DNA of 64,000 nucleotides from CAZVNZ01 sp964628515 (GTDB taxonomy: Bacteria > Bacillota > Clostridia > Christensenellales > Christensenellaceae). Below, piece after piece: positions 33,921 through 43,291 of the stretch (its first letter is position 1; each line of letters starts with the position of its first letter). The notes under the pieces were generated by a model. That model was given only the letters and a program-made list of their open reading frames with translations. It did not search any database and had not been told where the DNA came from. The position numbers and the translations under genes were made by a program. The stretch covers positions 62,001 to 126,000 of the forward strand of contig CAZVNZ010000004.1 of the NCBI GenBank assembly GCA_964628515.1. The letters run 5' to 3'.

Positions 33921-35234
33921 TTACTTTGCCTCGCTAAAATTTACGGCTAAGCTTGACTTTTTAGTGTCAGCATCCCACTGTAAAATCACTTCTATATTTG
34001 CACCTTCGTACACCCACGAATTAGAGCAGTAAAAGTTTTTCCCTGCGTTGATAGCGGTTAAAATTTCTGCGTCCGTAAAGGTGTTTTTAGTGTTTAAATC
34101 TGTTTTGGGTGTACCGTCCTCCCCCGTTATAAATTTAAAAATTTGCTCTAACTCTCTGACTAAATCGGGAATATCCTCATGGTCTGACTTTATAAAAGCC
34201 GCCGTGGTGTAGCTTACTTGTCCTACTTCCTCGGTTTTTTCGTCTAACAGTAAGGTCATCACTCCGCCGTATTCAAACATTTTCATGGGTTTGGTATAAA
34301 CTGTGTATTTGCCCACTTTATTTGTAACCGCAAAATCAACATCACCCTTAAAATCATCTAAATCAAATACGGGTAGCCGGTACTTTGCTAAAGTGGAGTT
34401 AAACTCGTAATCGGGCAGGCTTGCGGTGTTCTTAATCGTATTTTGCGGTACTAAGTTGTCCATAAAATACACGGAAAAATCGCAATTAAAATAATCGACT
34501 TCCTCTGTATAAAAGGAAATTAGCACGTTGTTTCCTACCTTAAATACACTTGGCTCTATTTCTACAATATCCGAATAGGCATAGGAGACGGTGCTTTTAA
34601 GCGGTTCTTCCAAATTTTCGATTTTTACGGCTTTGCCGTAGCGTGCCTCTAACTCCTTTACTACCTGCATATACTCTTTGTAGCTGTCTGTAACATCATT
34701 ACCAAAATAAGAAAACTGAAACTTACTCAGCATATCCTCGTCGTTAAAGTTTGCGGACAAATATCCGTAATAATCCGTGCCTACACTTACTCCCGGATTA
34801 AGATAGCTTTGAGTTTCGGTGTCTTCAAAAAAAGCAAAGAATAAATCTGTTCCCTCGTACCCCGGCGATAAATCCTCCACCGTCTTTATTTGCCCTTCAT
34901 CTAAAAAAGTGCTAAGGGCAGACGCAATGTCCCCTATTTCTATTTCTACCGTTTCGGGAACTGTGTAGTAATCTTCATCATCAAAAAAATCGTCTGTGGG
35001 TAGGGGGTCTATATCATCCTCGGGCATTATTTCAAAATCCAACTCTTCTTTTGTAACTTCCCGCATTTTATTTGCATCGTTTAGCGCATCGTACAGACTT
35101 TCCTCCACTTCTATTGGGGTAAGCTTGTTAGTAGCGGTACTTGGTTTATTGTATAATCTGTAATTTAAGCTGTAACAACCTACAAACGAAAATGTAAGTA
35201 TTACAACCAAAATTGCAATTAATATTTTTTTCAT
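33921..35234 (-). CDS. Putative lipoprotein, unknown function
   Basis: 437 residues with a lipoprotein signal peptide: basic MKK, a hydrophobic core, and lipobox FVGC with the lipidated cysteine at residue 20. The mature protein is acidic, including a run rich in Asp/Glu near residues 65-100 (MPEDDIDPLPTDDFFDDED). No domain was recognised. It should sit on the outer face of the membrane. It pairs with the downstream single-pass protein; both may form one surface complex (inference from order). Confidence 0.65.
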   Translation of the reverse strand: MKKILIAILVVILTFSFVGCYSLNYRLYNKPSTATNKLTPIEVEESLYDALNDANKMREVTKEELDFEIMPEDDIDPLPTDDFFDDEDYYTVPETVEIEIGDIASALSTFLDEGQIKTVEDLSPGYEGTDLFFAFFEDTETQSYLNPGVSVGTDYYGYLSANFNDEDMLSKFQFSYFGNDVTDSYKEYMQVVKELEARYGKAVKIENLEEPLKSTVSYAYSDIVEIEPSVFKVGNNVLISFYTEEVDYFNCDFSVYFMDNLVPQNTIKNTASLPDYEFNSTLAKYRLPVFDLDDFKGDVDFAVTNKVGKYTVYTKPMKMFEYGGVMTLLLDEKTEEVGQVSYTTAAFIKSDHEDIPDLVRELEQIFKFITGEDGTPKTDLNTKNTFTDAEILTAINAGKNFYCSNSWVYEGANIEVILQWDADTKKSSLAVNFSEAK

Positions 35235-35398
35235 AACACACCTCTGATTTTAATACATATAGTAACCTTTATAGCTAAATAAAAGTATAGCAACTATACT
35301 TTTGTATTGCAAGCATAAAAAACAATATTAATAATTTAGAAACAAATATAATTTAACCGATACCATAATAATTTAAAAGGACGCTACATTATAATATG

Positions 35399-36289
35399 TT
35401 ATAGCAACCGCACATCTTTTCCTTTAAACAACAGCTTTAAATTGCCTTTGCTCTCCAATCTGGAAGATATGCGCTCGTCGTAGCTTTGCTTTAAATTTAG
35501 AATATTTGTGGCAATTACCGTGTGTTTTGCCTCTCTTTTTAGCAAAAGTGAAAATAAGTACTCCACCGTGACATTTTGTGTAGGTGGCTCTGTGCCTAAA
35601 TCGTCTATTAACAGTAATGTGGCGTTTTCCACAAAAAACAATGGGATTTCCTCCCCCATTCTGTGCTTAAAAAACAGGTTAAATAAAGAAGGTGCGGAAA
35701 TCAGCATAACATCTAAGCCTTGCTTTAGCCCTTCTTTTGCCATACAGTTTAGCAAAAAACTTTTACCAAGTCCTGCCTCCCCCTTTAGCAACAAAATATT
35801 TGGCACTTTGGGGAATTTTGCTAAATACCTTTTGGATAAGCTTTCCTGCTTTAAATAAATTTCTCTTTGAGTGCAGTCCGCAAATACCTTTTCTGTGTCG
35901 TTAAACAGCTCTGCATCGCTTTTTTCGTAGCAGTCCTTGATTTTGGTGATGTCCGTTGCCCCAAGCACATCTGTGTACACCTTGTTTAGCAGACAGGAAC
36001 AGTATTTGCCCTCTGCGTAGCCGGTATCTTTGCAAACATCACAATCGTAATTAAAATTAAGATTTTGCAAAATCTCCTGCTCCTTTTCCTCTAACTCCAA
36101 AACTGCACTTTCGTCCACCGTGCTTCCCTTTAGAGAGGAGGCAATTAGGTTTAGCCCTGCACGCTTTTTTTCCTCTGTAATCGTTTGCAACTTTTTGTTT
36201 GTACGCTTAAAATAGGCAAGCCTTTCCTCGTAGGCAAGCTGTTTTTGCTTGTATTCAAATAAAATATCTTGAAGGGTTTTATAAATCAT
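35399..36289 (-). CDS. dnaI: DnaI/DnaC-type replicative helicase loader
   Basis: 296-residue AAA+ ATPase. A zinc-binding cluster CDVCKDTGYAEGKYCSC (near 80-97) precedes the ATPase, as in DnaI. Walker A is GEAGLGKSFLLN near 170, Walker B LLLIDDLGTEP near 230, and sensor/arginine region TNILNLKQSYDERISSRL near 257. It loads the replicative helicase. The start overlaps the DnaD-domain gene by 11 bp, the usual clostridial pairing. Confidence 0.85.
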   Translation of the reverse strand: MIYKTLQDILFEYKQKQLAYEERLAYFKRTNKKLQTITEEKKRAGLNLIASSLKGSTVDESAVLELEEKEQEILQNLNFNYDCDVCKDTGYAEGKYCSCLLNKVYTDVLGATDITKIKDCYEKSDAELFNDTEKVFADCTQREIYLKQESLSKRYLAKFPKVPNILLLKGEAGLGKSFLLNCMAKEGLKQGLDVMLISAPSLFNLFFKHRMGEEIPLFFVENATLLLIDDLGTEPPTQNVTVEYLFSLLLKREAKHTVIATNILNLKQSYDERISSRLESKGNLKLLFKGKDVRLL

Positions 36290-37748
36290 GGAGCTCTTCC
36301 ATTCGCTTGTATTCTTCCAACTCTCTGTTTTTTAGCTCTTCTTCCGTGTATTCTCTTTGAGGAAAAGCCCTTTGGTTTTTCTTAATATCCGAAAAAATAT
36401 TGCTCATATTTTGCTTTTTTGCGCTGTCTAAGGTTGTTACCTTGTTTTTGCTCCAGCTATCCAGCACTTTGTGCATATAGCTTAAAGGCTTGTCTGCAAT
36501 GGAGCTTATTTCGGCGGCGTACATAAGCACCTCGTGGCTCATATTGTATTCCTCCGTGTATTTTATGTAACTGTTTCTATCCCCATCTAAAATGGAGCGC
36601 TTTACCCCTGCACAATCGTACACCTGTTTAATTTTTCTGTCCATGGTGTTTTGTTTTTTAAGATACTCTTTAATATCCTCACCCTTGCTAATGCCAAGGG
36701 TGTGCCATTCCTCCAAAATGCTGTCCACCGTCTCAAATTTCTTAGAGCCTGTCTTTACACTTTGTGCGCAAGCAAGCAACACAATTTCGTGGGAGTACCC
36801 CTCGCTTAGCCACTTTGCGTAAAACTTTTCGTATTTTGGCTGTATGTTGTTTACGGTGGAGTATTCAAGGGTGGTTAGTATCTCTTTTATATTGTTTATA
36901 CGAGTTTTATAGGTGTTGTTGTATTCGTTGATTTTTCTTGATGTTGTAATACCTTGCTCAAACAAATTACGCAGTATTGCGTCTAAATATTTAAAGGGTT
37001 GCTCTTTGGTAAATTCTTTATCCTTCATGGCAAATTCTATGGATTCGTGAGAAAACCCCCAAACTTGCGTCCATTTATTGTATAAATCCCGCTCTGTTTT
37101 GCCGGGGTTTTTGCCGTATATCCCCATAATACGCATAAGCTTTGCCGCACCGCCGAAAACCGCTCTGTATTCTTCTATTTTGTTTTGCGCTTTTTCTATT
37201 GTGTTGATGTTTTCTTCCGCCCAAGCAATAGCTACCGTGTTTAAATAGGCTACTCCTACCCTTTGCCCCTTTTGCTCTACACAATACTCTATTAAGGCAA
37301 TAACTACATCTTGTGGCAGGTTGTAAATCTCGGTAAAATCGTAAACAGCAGTTAAATCCGAAGGGCTTAAGCTACGGTTGAGCAATGTGCTCAGCAGATT
37401 GTTGTAGTCTTTATATTCGTACATATTAATGTTTTTTTTAGTTGGTTTTGCCCCCTCTTCTAAGGGTTTTTCCGTGGTTAAAAATTCGTAGGTTGTGGTT
37501 TTGCCCGTAGTTTTGGAGGAAACTAAGTTTTTAGATTCCCAGTATCTTAATGCGGATAGTATTTCTCCCGTGGAGAGATGCAGTTCTTCCTCTAAAGCAA
37601 AATCGTCCGTTTGCTCCCCTAATTGCGCTATGCAAAGCCCGTACAAATACACATTTGCATACCCTTGTGGTGCGTTGCACATATATTTTTTTATAAAACT
37701 AACGGGGACGGCAATACTGCCCTGCTCTCTTACGGTAAATTTAAGCAT
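36279..37748 (-). CDS. DnaD-domain replication initiation protein
   Basis: 489 residues. An N-terminal winged-helix region (about 1-100) is followed by repeated DnaB_2/DnaD-type helical modules: YDFTEIYNLPQDVVIALIEYC near 140, YNKWTQVWGFSHESIEFAM near 225, FYAKWLSEGYSHEIVLLACAQ near 310, and YTEEYNMSHEVLMYAAEISS near 400. Such proteins help open the origin and recruit the loader encoded by the overlapping next gene. It is longer than Bacillus DnaD because of the extra modules. Confidence 0.82.
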   Translation of the reverse strand: MLKFTVREQGSIAVPVSFIKKYMCNAPQGYANVYLYGLCIAQLGEQTDDFALEEELHLSTGEILSALRYWESKNLVSSKTTGKTTTYEFLTTEKPLEEGAKPTKKNINMYEYKDYNNLLSTLLNRSLSPSDLTAVYDFTEIYNLPQDVVIALIEYCVEQKGQRVGVAYLNTVAIAWAEENINTIEKAQNKIEEYRAVFGGAAKLMRIMGIYGKNPGKTERDLYNKWTQVWGFSHESIEFAMKDKEFTKEQPFKYLDAILRNLFEQGITTSRKINEYNNTYKTRINNIKEILTTLEYSTVNNIQPKYEKFYAKWLSEGYSHEIVLLACAQSVKTGSKKFETVDSILEEWHTLGISKGEDIKEYLKKQNTMDRKIKQVYDCAGVKRSILDGDRNSYIKYTEEYNMSHEVLMYAAEISSIADKPLSYMHKVLDSWSKNKVTTLDSAKKQNMSNIFSDIKKNQRAFPQREYTEEELKNRELEEYKRMEELHDL

Positions 37749-37751
37749 TGC

Positions 37752-38657
37752 CTACCTCTTGTACTTTAAAAACTCTAAAATTGCCTCGTTGGCTTTTTCC
37801 GGTTTTTCTTCGTGGACAAAATACCCACAGTTTCTAACGTTTAGCATATTTGCGTTTTCTAAGGAAATCCGCTTAAAATCCGAGTCTTTGCCTCCGGTTA
37901 TTTTATCGTCGTTACCAAAAATAACCAAAGCCGGTTTTTTTATAGTATAGGCTGCGGCTATTGTATCTTCATCATCATAATTAGCCATGCACAGCTTGTA
38001 TATTATTTTTTGCTCTTTTTCTATAAAAAAGTTATGATACTCCTCCACAACCTTGTTTGTAATTAGGGTTCTGTCAAAATAGCAGTCCTCTAAAATTGCA
38101 CGTATTGTTTGGGGAGTAACCGTCATTTTATTGCTTATAGAGCCTAAAACGGAGTTTAGCACTTTGGATTTTAATATTCCACCGCCATGAGAGTTTATAA
38201 CGGGGGATACAAAAATCATTTTTTCTACCATATCCGGATTATGCTCGGCAAAGTCCAGTAAATAGCCTGCGCTTTCGCCCATTGCAACAAAACTTGCTTT
38301 TTCTATATTAAGTTTATCCATAAAAGCCTCTATTGCAAGGGCAAATTCCTCAACAGAATAGGAAATATGTGGCTTAGAGGAATATCCGTGACCGGGTAAA
38401 TCCAAGGCATACACGCTGTATTTTTCTATAAGCACCTCAAAATTTCTGCGCCAAGTGTATAAAGACTGCCCAATACCGTGAAGCAGAATTATATTATCTC
38501 CCTCGCCGTTATGGTAGTAATGAATTGCCGCCTTAACCGTTTCCACCTCGTTTGCGCCTTTATCGTCTGCGTAGGCATCAAACTCCACTTCCAAATAATC
38601 TCCAAGATGCTCTCTGTTTACAAAATCGCTTGATTCCATTTTTTCAAACACAGCCAT
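37752..38657 (-). CDS. Alpha/beta hydrolase
   Basis: 301-residue serine hydrolase without signal peptide. Oxyanion region LLHGIGQSLYTWRRN near 78, LDLPGHGYSSKP near 103, nucleophile motif GESAG near 138, acid in IFGNDDKITGG near 256, His in FVHEEKPEKANEAI near 285. Substrate unknown. It lies 3 bp before the DnaD-type gene in the same operon; a functional link to replication is not expected. The gap to the upstream CCA gene holds a palindromic repeat. Confidence 0.8.
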   Translation of the reverse strand: MAVFEKMESSDFVNREHLGDYLEVEFDAYADDKGANEVETVKAAIHYYHNGEGDNIILLHGIGQSLYTWRRNFEVLIEKYSVYALDLPGHGYSSKPHISYSVEEFALAIEAFMDKLNIEKASFVAMGESAGYLLDFAEHNPDMVEKMIFVSPVINSHGGGILKSKVLNSVLGSISNKMTVTPQTIRAILEDCYFDRTLITNKVVEEYHNFFIEKEQKIIYKLCMANYDDEDTIAAAYTIKKPALVIFGNDDKITGGKDSDFKRISLENANMLNVRNCGYFVHEEKPEKANEAILEFLKYKR

Positions 38658-38703
38658 TCCTCCAGTTTAACTCATATTTTTTTGCTATATAGCATTTTGT
38701 CTT

Positions 38704-38774
38704 GGTATAAAATGAACATATAGCTTCCTTATTATATGACGCAAAGCGTCTAACATAAATCAATTTGCTATATA
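38704..38774. repeat. Palindromic repeat element, copy A
   Basis: About 70 bp, read on the minus strand: TATATAGC at one end, a central hairpin GACGC-TTT-GCGTC, then GCTATATGTTCATTTTATA. A related element of the same length is at 54659-54728; the central stem there is GTTCGC-TTT-GCGAAC, so stem bases change together. Copy A supplies the last codons and stop of the CCA-transferase gene and lies within an operon. Next to it, TATAGCATTTTGTCT (38687-38701) recurs with one change near 58838. Confidence 0.6.
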
Positions 38775-40256
38775 CATCATTTTAGCATATTTTATTAAAT
38801 TTTTGTATACATTTTGAGTAGTTTTTTTTACCGCAATCAACTGCAACTTGCATAAAAGCTCCCCAACCTCTTTACCTTCCTGTATATTTAGCTCTTTTAT
38901 GATGTCCGCTCCGCTAATCGCAAGGTCTTTAATATCTATGGGTGCATTGTTTTTTATAGCGTCAGTCAAAATATTATCCCACTTCTTTGCACTTTTTGCA
39001 ACCTCTCCCCTGCCCGAGCCTGCAAAATCTCCCTCTCGCAAGGCAATAAGCCTTTTAAATTGGGGAATTTTAAGCTCTATTAAAACCTTAAGCACACTTT
39101 TTTCTTTTGCGTTATTATCCAAATCAAACATATGGTGAGCAATTAGCGTGCACACATTTTTGGTAAGCTCCCTATCTGCTTTTAGGGTATACAATGCGTT
39201 TTTTGCAATGCTCTGCCCATATACTGCGTGGAGATACATATTGCCGTCCCTTTTTATGCTCTCTTTTTTGCCCACATCGTGCAAAAGTGCCGCCCATCTT
39301 AGAGTTAAATCCCCCTCCACACTTGCACAAGTGCGAAGTAAATGGTTAAAAACATCATATTTGTGATATTTTGTTTTTTGTGCAACCCCCTTTGCCTCTT
39401 CCACACAAGGCAATATATATTTGTAGCCCTCTATTGCGTTTAGTATGTAGAGGGTTTTTAGCAATTTATTTTTGCATGGTGATGGTGATCCGCCCTCTAC
39501 ATCGGGGTTGGTAGGGCTTTTGGTTTGCAGGCATTTATTTTCTTCGCACTTAACAGCACAAGCCTTAACAGCACCATACTTTACAGTACCATACTTTAAA
39601 TCACTTAAAAGAATTTTGTTAAACTCCTCAATTATCCGCTCTTTAGAAATATCTTTAAGCCCGGAGGCGTTTTTTCTTGCTTGCAGCAGGGTTTGCTTGT
39701 CTATTTTAAACCCAAGCTCGCCGTAAAAACGTATAAGCCGTAGAATACGCAGGGCATCGCTGTTTAAAGTATCTGCGTTTACACTGCGTAAAACTTTGTT
39801 GTTAAGGTCGTCAAGCCCTTTTTGCGTAATGTCTAAAACCTCGCCCTGCATATTTGCATATAGTGCGTTTATTGTAAAATCTCTGCGGTTTGCATCTGCA
39901 TTTATATCCGTTGTAAAGGTTATACTTCCGGGTGTGTGCTTGTGCCCTCTTAAATAGTTATCCTCTCTAAAGGAGGTGTATTCGTATAAATATTCCTTCC
40001 CTTCGTAAAAAAACCGTAGGCAAAAAGTGCCTAACCCGTAGGCTCTTTGCTCCACAGTTAAGCCCTCTCCCTCCATTTTTGCCACAACCTGCGGAGATAG
40101 GGCAGATGTAATATCCACATCGTAAGAAGGCAAATTCAGCAAGGAATTTCGCACAAAACCGCCTACTGCATATAATTCCGCTCCATTGTTTTTAAACAGT
40201 TGTCCAAGAGAAAATAACGGATGCGGAATAGCTATTTTCGCTGTACTTTCCTTCAT
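38760..40256 (-). CDS. CCA tRNA nucleotidyltransferase / poly(A) polymerase with HD domain
   Basis: 498 residues of the class II nucleotidyltransferase family. The head domain shows AVGGFVRNSLLNLPSYDVDI near 35-55 with the DxD metal pair, RRDFTINAL near 123, and SDALRILRLIRFYGELGF near 166. An HD domain (RWAALLHDVGKKESI near 318, HH near 368) lies in the C-terminal half. An insertion of about 40 residues near 222-262 contains imperfect repeats (KYGTVKYGAVK, KACAVK) and a SPTNPDVEGGSPSPC segment not expected in the family. The stop lies in a palindromic repeat. The start follows the dapF stop by two bases. Confidence 0.82.
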   Translation of the reverse strand: MKESTAKIAIPHPLFSLGQLFKNNGAELYAVGGFVRNSLLNLPSYDVDITSALSPQVVAKMEGEGLTVEQRAYGLGTFCLRFFYEGKEYLYEYTSFREDNYLRGHKHTPGSITFTTDINADANRRDFTINALYANMQGEVLDITQKGLDDLNNKVLRSVNADTLNSDALRILRLIRFYGELGFKIDKQTLLQARKNASGLKDISKERIIEEFNKILLSDLKYGTVKYGAVKACAVKCEENKCLQTKSPTNPDVEGGSPSPCKNKLLKTLYILNAIEGYKYILPCVEEAKGVAQKTKYHKYDVFNHLLRTCASVEGDLTLRWAALLHDVGKKESIKRDGNMYLHAVYGQSIAKNALYTLKADRELTKNVCTLIAHHMFDLDNNAKEKSVLKVLIELKIPQFKRLIALREGDFAGSGRGEVAKSAKKWDNILTDAIKNNAPIDIKDLAISGADIIKELNIQEGKEVGELLCKLQLIAVKKTTQNVYKNLIKYAKMMYIAN

Positions 40257-40257
40257 T

Positions 40258-41067
40258 TTATATGCTTAATCCTTTAAATATAAACTGTGCAGAGCCTGTC
40301 ATAAAAACTCCTTCTTTGGTGTTTTCTATTATTAGTTGCTCTATTTTGGGTTTTATGGTAACAATACTTTGAGTCAAACCCTTTTTATATGCCATAACTC
40401 CAACGGCGGTAGCCCCCGTTCCGCATGCGTAGGTACTGCCTGCGCCCCTCTCCCAAGTGCCTATTTTAACCTGATTTTTGCCTATTACCGTAGCAAAGTT
40501 TACATTGGTTTTTTTGGAGAAAATGGGTAAGCACTCTATCGCTTTTCCATAAATCTCTACATCTTCCTCTGTAAAGCTGTCGCAGAAAATTACGGTGTGG
40601 GGCACTCCCATAAGCACGCTACACGCATTAAAGGTTTTGTTTAGCACGGTTATGTCAAAATCCAAAGGGTTTTCTGTATTTACGGGTATTTTTTCTTTGT
40701 CAAAGCAGGGCAAGCCCATATCCACCTTTATTTGCGTAACCTCTCCCTTTACTACGGTTAGTGTGGGTTTCATAATGCCGGCAAGTGTTTCTATTGTCAT
40801 ATTTTCTTTGGGTACTATGCCTTCCTCGTACACGTATTTTGCAAAACAGCGAATACCGTTTCCGCACATTTCCGCCTCCGAGCCGTCTGCGTTAAAAATC
40901 CGCATTTTAATATCTGCCATATTTGACGGACAAACTACCATAAGTCCGTCCGCCCCAATACCAAAACGTCTGTGGCACAACTTTTTTGCTATTTGGGCTA
41001 TTTCTTTTGGTTGCTCCTCTGTTATTAAAAAATCGTTTCCAAGCCCGTGCATTTTTGCTATTATCAT
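40258..41067 (-). CDS. dapF: Diaminopimelate epimerase
   Basis: 269-residue epimerase converting LL- to meso-diaminopimelate for lysine and peptidoglycan. The N-terminus MIIAKMHGLGNDFL is diagnostic. The two catalytic cysteines are in EMCGNGIRC near 72 and YACGTGATAVG near 214. Length is standard. It appears to be the first gene of the minus-strand run dapF, CCA-transferase, hydrolase, DnaD-domain, dnaI. Confidence 0.95.
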   Translation of the reverse strand: MIIAKMHGLGNDFLITEEQPKEIAQIAKKLCHRRFGIGADGLMVVCPSNMADIKMRIFNADGSEAEMCGNGIRCFAKYVYEEGIVPKENMTIETLAGIMKPTLTVVKGEVTQIKVDMGLPCFDKEKIPVNTENPLDFDITVLNKTFNACSVLMGVPHTVIFCDSFTEEDVEIYGKAIECLPIFSKKTNVNFATVIGKNQVKIGTWERGAGSTYACGTGATAVGVMAYKKGLTQSIVTIKPKIEQLIIENTKEGVFMTGSAQFIFKGLSI

Positions 41068-41328
41068 ATTTGCTTCCTTTTTATTACGTTTATTTTAGTC
41101 TGTGTTGCACAAACACCTTGTTTTTGATTATAACAGGAAAAACAGAGGATATTTGCGCAAACATATTATAACACATATAATTTTTTTTTGAAAGAAAAAA
41201 GGATTTTAGGATTTTGTAAAGAATTATAAAAGTTGGGAGGTTTTAGCTCTATGATTGTTAATAAAAAATTTACCGAATAAAACGTATATTTTACATTAAA
41301 TTTAAGCTATAATTAATAAGAGGTGTTA

Positions 41329-42453
41329 ATGTATTATAAACCATCCAAACTAAAACCATCTAAACGCAGTAAGATGCGTAAATTATCTAAAATAGCATTG
41401 TTTGCCGGCATAGGTGCCGTGGCGGTTTTTTTTGTGCTTGCATTTATTGGCATTATACCCATATTTAAGTTTGGGGGCGCAAACATAAGGCAATTAGACT
41501 ACGCCATACCTCAAACGGCAATTGCCAACAGTAACGGCATTATATATTTGGAAGAAAACAAACTACATTTAAAAAATTTGGACGGAAGTAGTGTGTGGGA
41601 TTTAGAAATAGCAGAGCAAGCGGCAAAGCTAACGGCATCCGAAAGTCTTGCCGCAACCTACGACACCGCATCCGCAACCGTAATTAATTACGCAAAAGAG
41701 CCACTTTACACCACTAAAATTGATACATCAATAGAAAATTTAAAATGTGGAAAGCAAGCAATGGCTTTATACACAAAGGTTGTGGACGAAGAAAACAAAG
41801 AAAGCGGATTTATTTATATTTACGATAAAGATGGCAAGCAAGCGGGGCGGTTGCCCTTTTCCTCAAGAGAGGTTATAGATTTTGGATTTTACGGAGAGTC
41901 GGATATGCTTTGGGTGCTAACCTTGGATATTTCCGCAGTTGTGCCCACCTCCTATATTTCCACCTACAAGCCGGACGGCACGGCAACGGGCAGTATTGTG
42001 CTAAACTCCGAGCTTGTGGAAAAAACTTTTGTAACGGACAGCTCCATATTTGTGTCCGGACTAAACAAACTTACAAAGTTCTCCTACTTTGGAGCAAAGG
42101 AAGCCGAAGCGGTGGTGCTTGGCATGATGCCCTACGCAAGCAGTAAAACATCATCATCACTAAAAATAGCATACGTACCTCGCATAAAAGCGGTACATGT
42201 GGATAGTGTTAAGATTTTTAACAACAATTTGGAAAGCATAACCCTACTTATGCCACCTAACGTGGTTAGTGTGGGGGTTACCCAAAGCAAGCTGTACGCA
42301 ATATCGAGCAGTCAATTATATACATACAACGAAAGCGGAAAGCTGGAAAATACCGCAAATATAGCGGAAGGCATTGTTTCTGCAAAGCAATTATCTAACG
42401 ACGTAATGCTGTTATGGGATAAAAATGACACATATATTTTACGTTTAACATAG
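41329..42453 (+). CDS. DUF5711-like membrane-anchored beta-propeller-type protein
   Basis: 374 residues from the ATG at 41329, 5 bp after AAGAGGTG; a GTG two codons earlier is a less likely start. A Lys/Arg/Ser-rich N-terminus (KPSKLKPSKRSK) precedes one membrane helix (about 25-45). The rest is a chain of short beta strands with repeated hydrophobic patterns suggesting a propeller, e.g. IYLEENKLHLKNLDGSSVWDLEI. This layout matches the DUF5711 family. It is followed 7 bp later by cvpA, a common arrangement in Clostridia. Function unknown. Confidence 0.65.
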   Translation: MYYKPSKLKPSKRSKMRKLSKIALFAGIGAVAVFFVLAFIGIIPIFKFGGANIRQLDYAIPQTAIANSNGIIYLEENKLHLKNLDGSSVWDLEIAEQAAKLTASESLAATYDTASATVINYAKEPLYTTKIDTSIENLKCGKQAMALYTKVVDEENKESGFIYIYDKDGKQAGRLPFSSREVIDFGFYGESDMLWVLTLDISAVVPTSYISTYKPDGTATGSIVLNSELVEKTFVTDSSIFVSGLNKLTKFSYFGAKEAEAVVLGMMPYASSKTSSSLKIAYVPRIKAVHVDSVKIFNNNLESITLLMPPNVVSVGVTQSKLYAISSSQLYTYNESGKLENTANIAEGIVSAKQLSNDVMLLWDKNDTYILRLT

Positions 42454-42460
42454 GAGAATC

Positions 42461-43159
42461 ATGAATTACATTAATCTATTTTTATTATTTTTAATAGCAA
42501 TATACATTTTGCAAGGGTTTCACAAAGGGTTTTTGGTATCCGTAGCCAACACGGTGGGCATGGTTGTCAGCATTATAGTAGGCTTTTTATTTAGTCCGCT
42601 TTTATCTAAAACCATATCCGAAGGTCCGTTTTTTAAATTTTTGGTTTCCTTTACCTACAATGCGGACACCTTGCAACAAAACAGCAACGTATTTGTGGAA
42701 ACACTAACCACCCCTCAAATGCAGGAGGTTGTAAAAAGCGCAAAAGTACCCCCTATTTTTGAAAACTTAGCTGTGGAAAATATGCAAACCAAAGCATTTG
42801 CAAGTATGGATTTACACACCGTTTCCGATTATATAAACATTACCATTGCAAACGTGGTGGTAAATATTTTTGCCTTTATAATTATATATATTTTAGCACG
42901 TGTATTTATTTCCGTTATGATAAACGCAGTAAACTTTGCCTCCCCCCTACCTGTGCTTAAGCGGTTAGACGGCTTAGCAGGAGCAGGTGTTGCATTTGTT
43001 AGGGCATATTTTGATATGTACGTACTGTTTTTACTTGTACCCATACTATACATCTCCGTGCCTGTGGATATTTTCGAGGTTATGGTTAGAGAGTCATCTA
43101 TGGCAAATCATTTTTATAATACTAATTTCTTGTTTGGGTATATTAAGGGGGTTATTTAG
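42461..43159 (+). CDS. CvpA family membrane protein
   Basis: 232 residues with about four membrane segments: 4-22, 25-45, 128-150, 178-200. The N-terminal YINLFLLFLIAIYILQGFHKGFLVSVANTVG is typical of CvpA/colicin V production family proteins. Cellular role in Gram-positives is poorly defined. It is probably co-transcribed with the upstream DUF5711-like gene and ends before a strong bidirectional terminator. Confidence 0.78.
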   Translation: MNYINLFLLFLIAIYILQGFHKGFLVSVANTVGMVVSIIVGFLFSPLLSKTISEGPFFKFLVSFTYNADTLQQNSNVFVETLTTPQMQEVVKSAKVPPIFENLAVENMQTKAFASMDLHTVSDYINITIANVVVNIFAFIIIYILARVFISVMINAVNFASPLPVLKRLDGLAGAGVAFVRAYFDMYVLFLLVPILYISVPVDIFEVMVRESSMANHFYNTNFLFGYIKGVI

Positions 43160-43242
43160 AAATTAATTTATTTTTTCTAAATATACAAAGTTTACATTTG
43201 TAAATCCATTTGAATTGCGCCATATTGGAATGTAAAGATTAA

Positions 43243-43275
43243 AAAAACCGCCCGTCCAAAAAACAAGCGGTTTTT
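43243..43275. terminator. Bidirectional terminator between cvpA and the surface protein gene
   Basis: AAAAACCGC (43243-43251) pairs with GCGGTTTTT (43267-43275), with A and T runs on both sides. It can end the plus-strand cvpA transcript and the minus-strand surface protein transcript. Confidence 0.75.
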
Positions 43276-43291
43276 AATTTACCTTCTGCTG

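Noticed and set aside
41251..41280. 9-codon ORF (MIVNKKFTE) with GGGAGG upstream in the dapF/DUF5711 intergenic region
   Set aside because: Spacing is long, no terminator or alternative hairpin follows, and nothing links it to the next gene.
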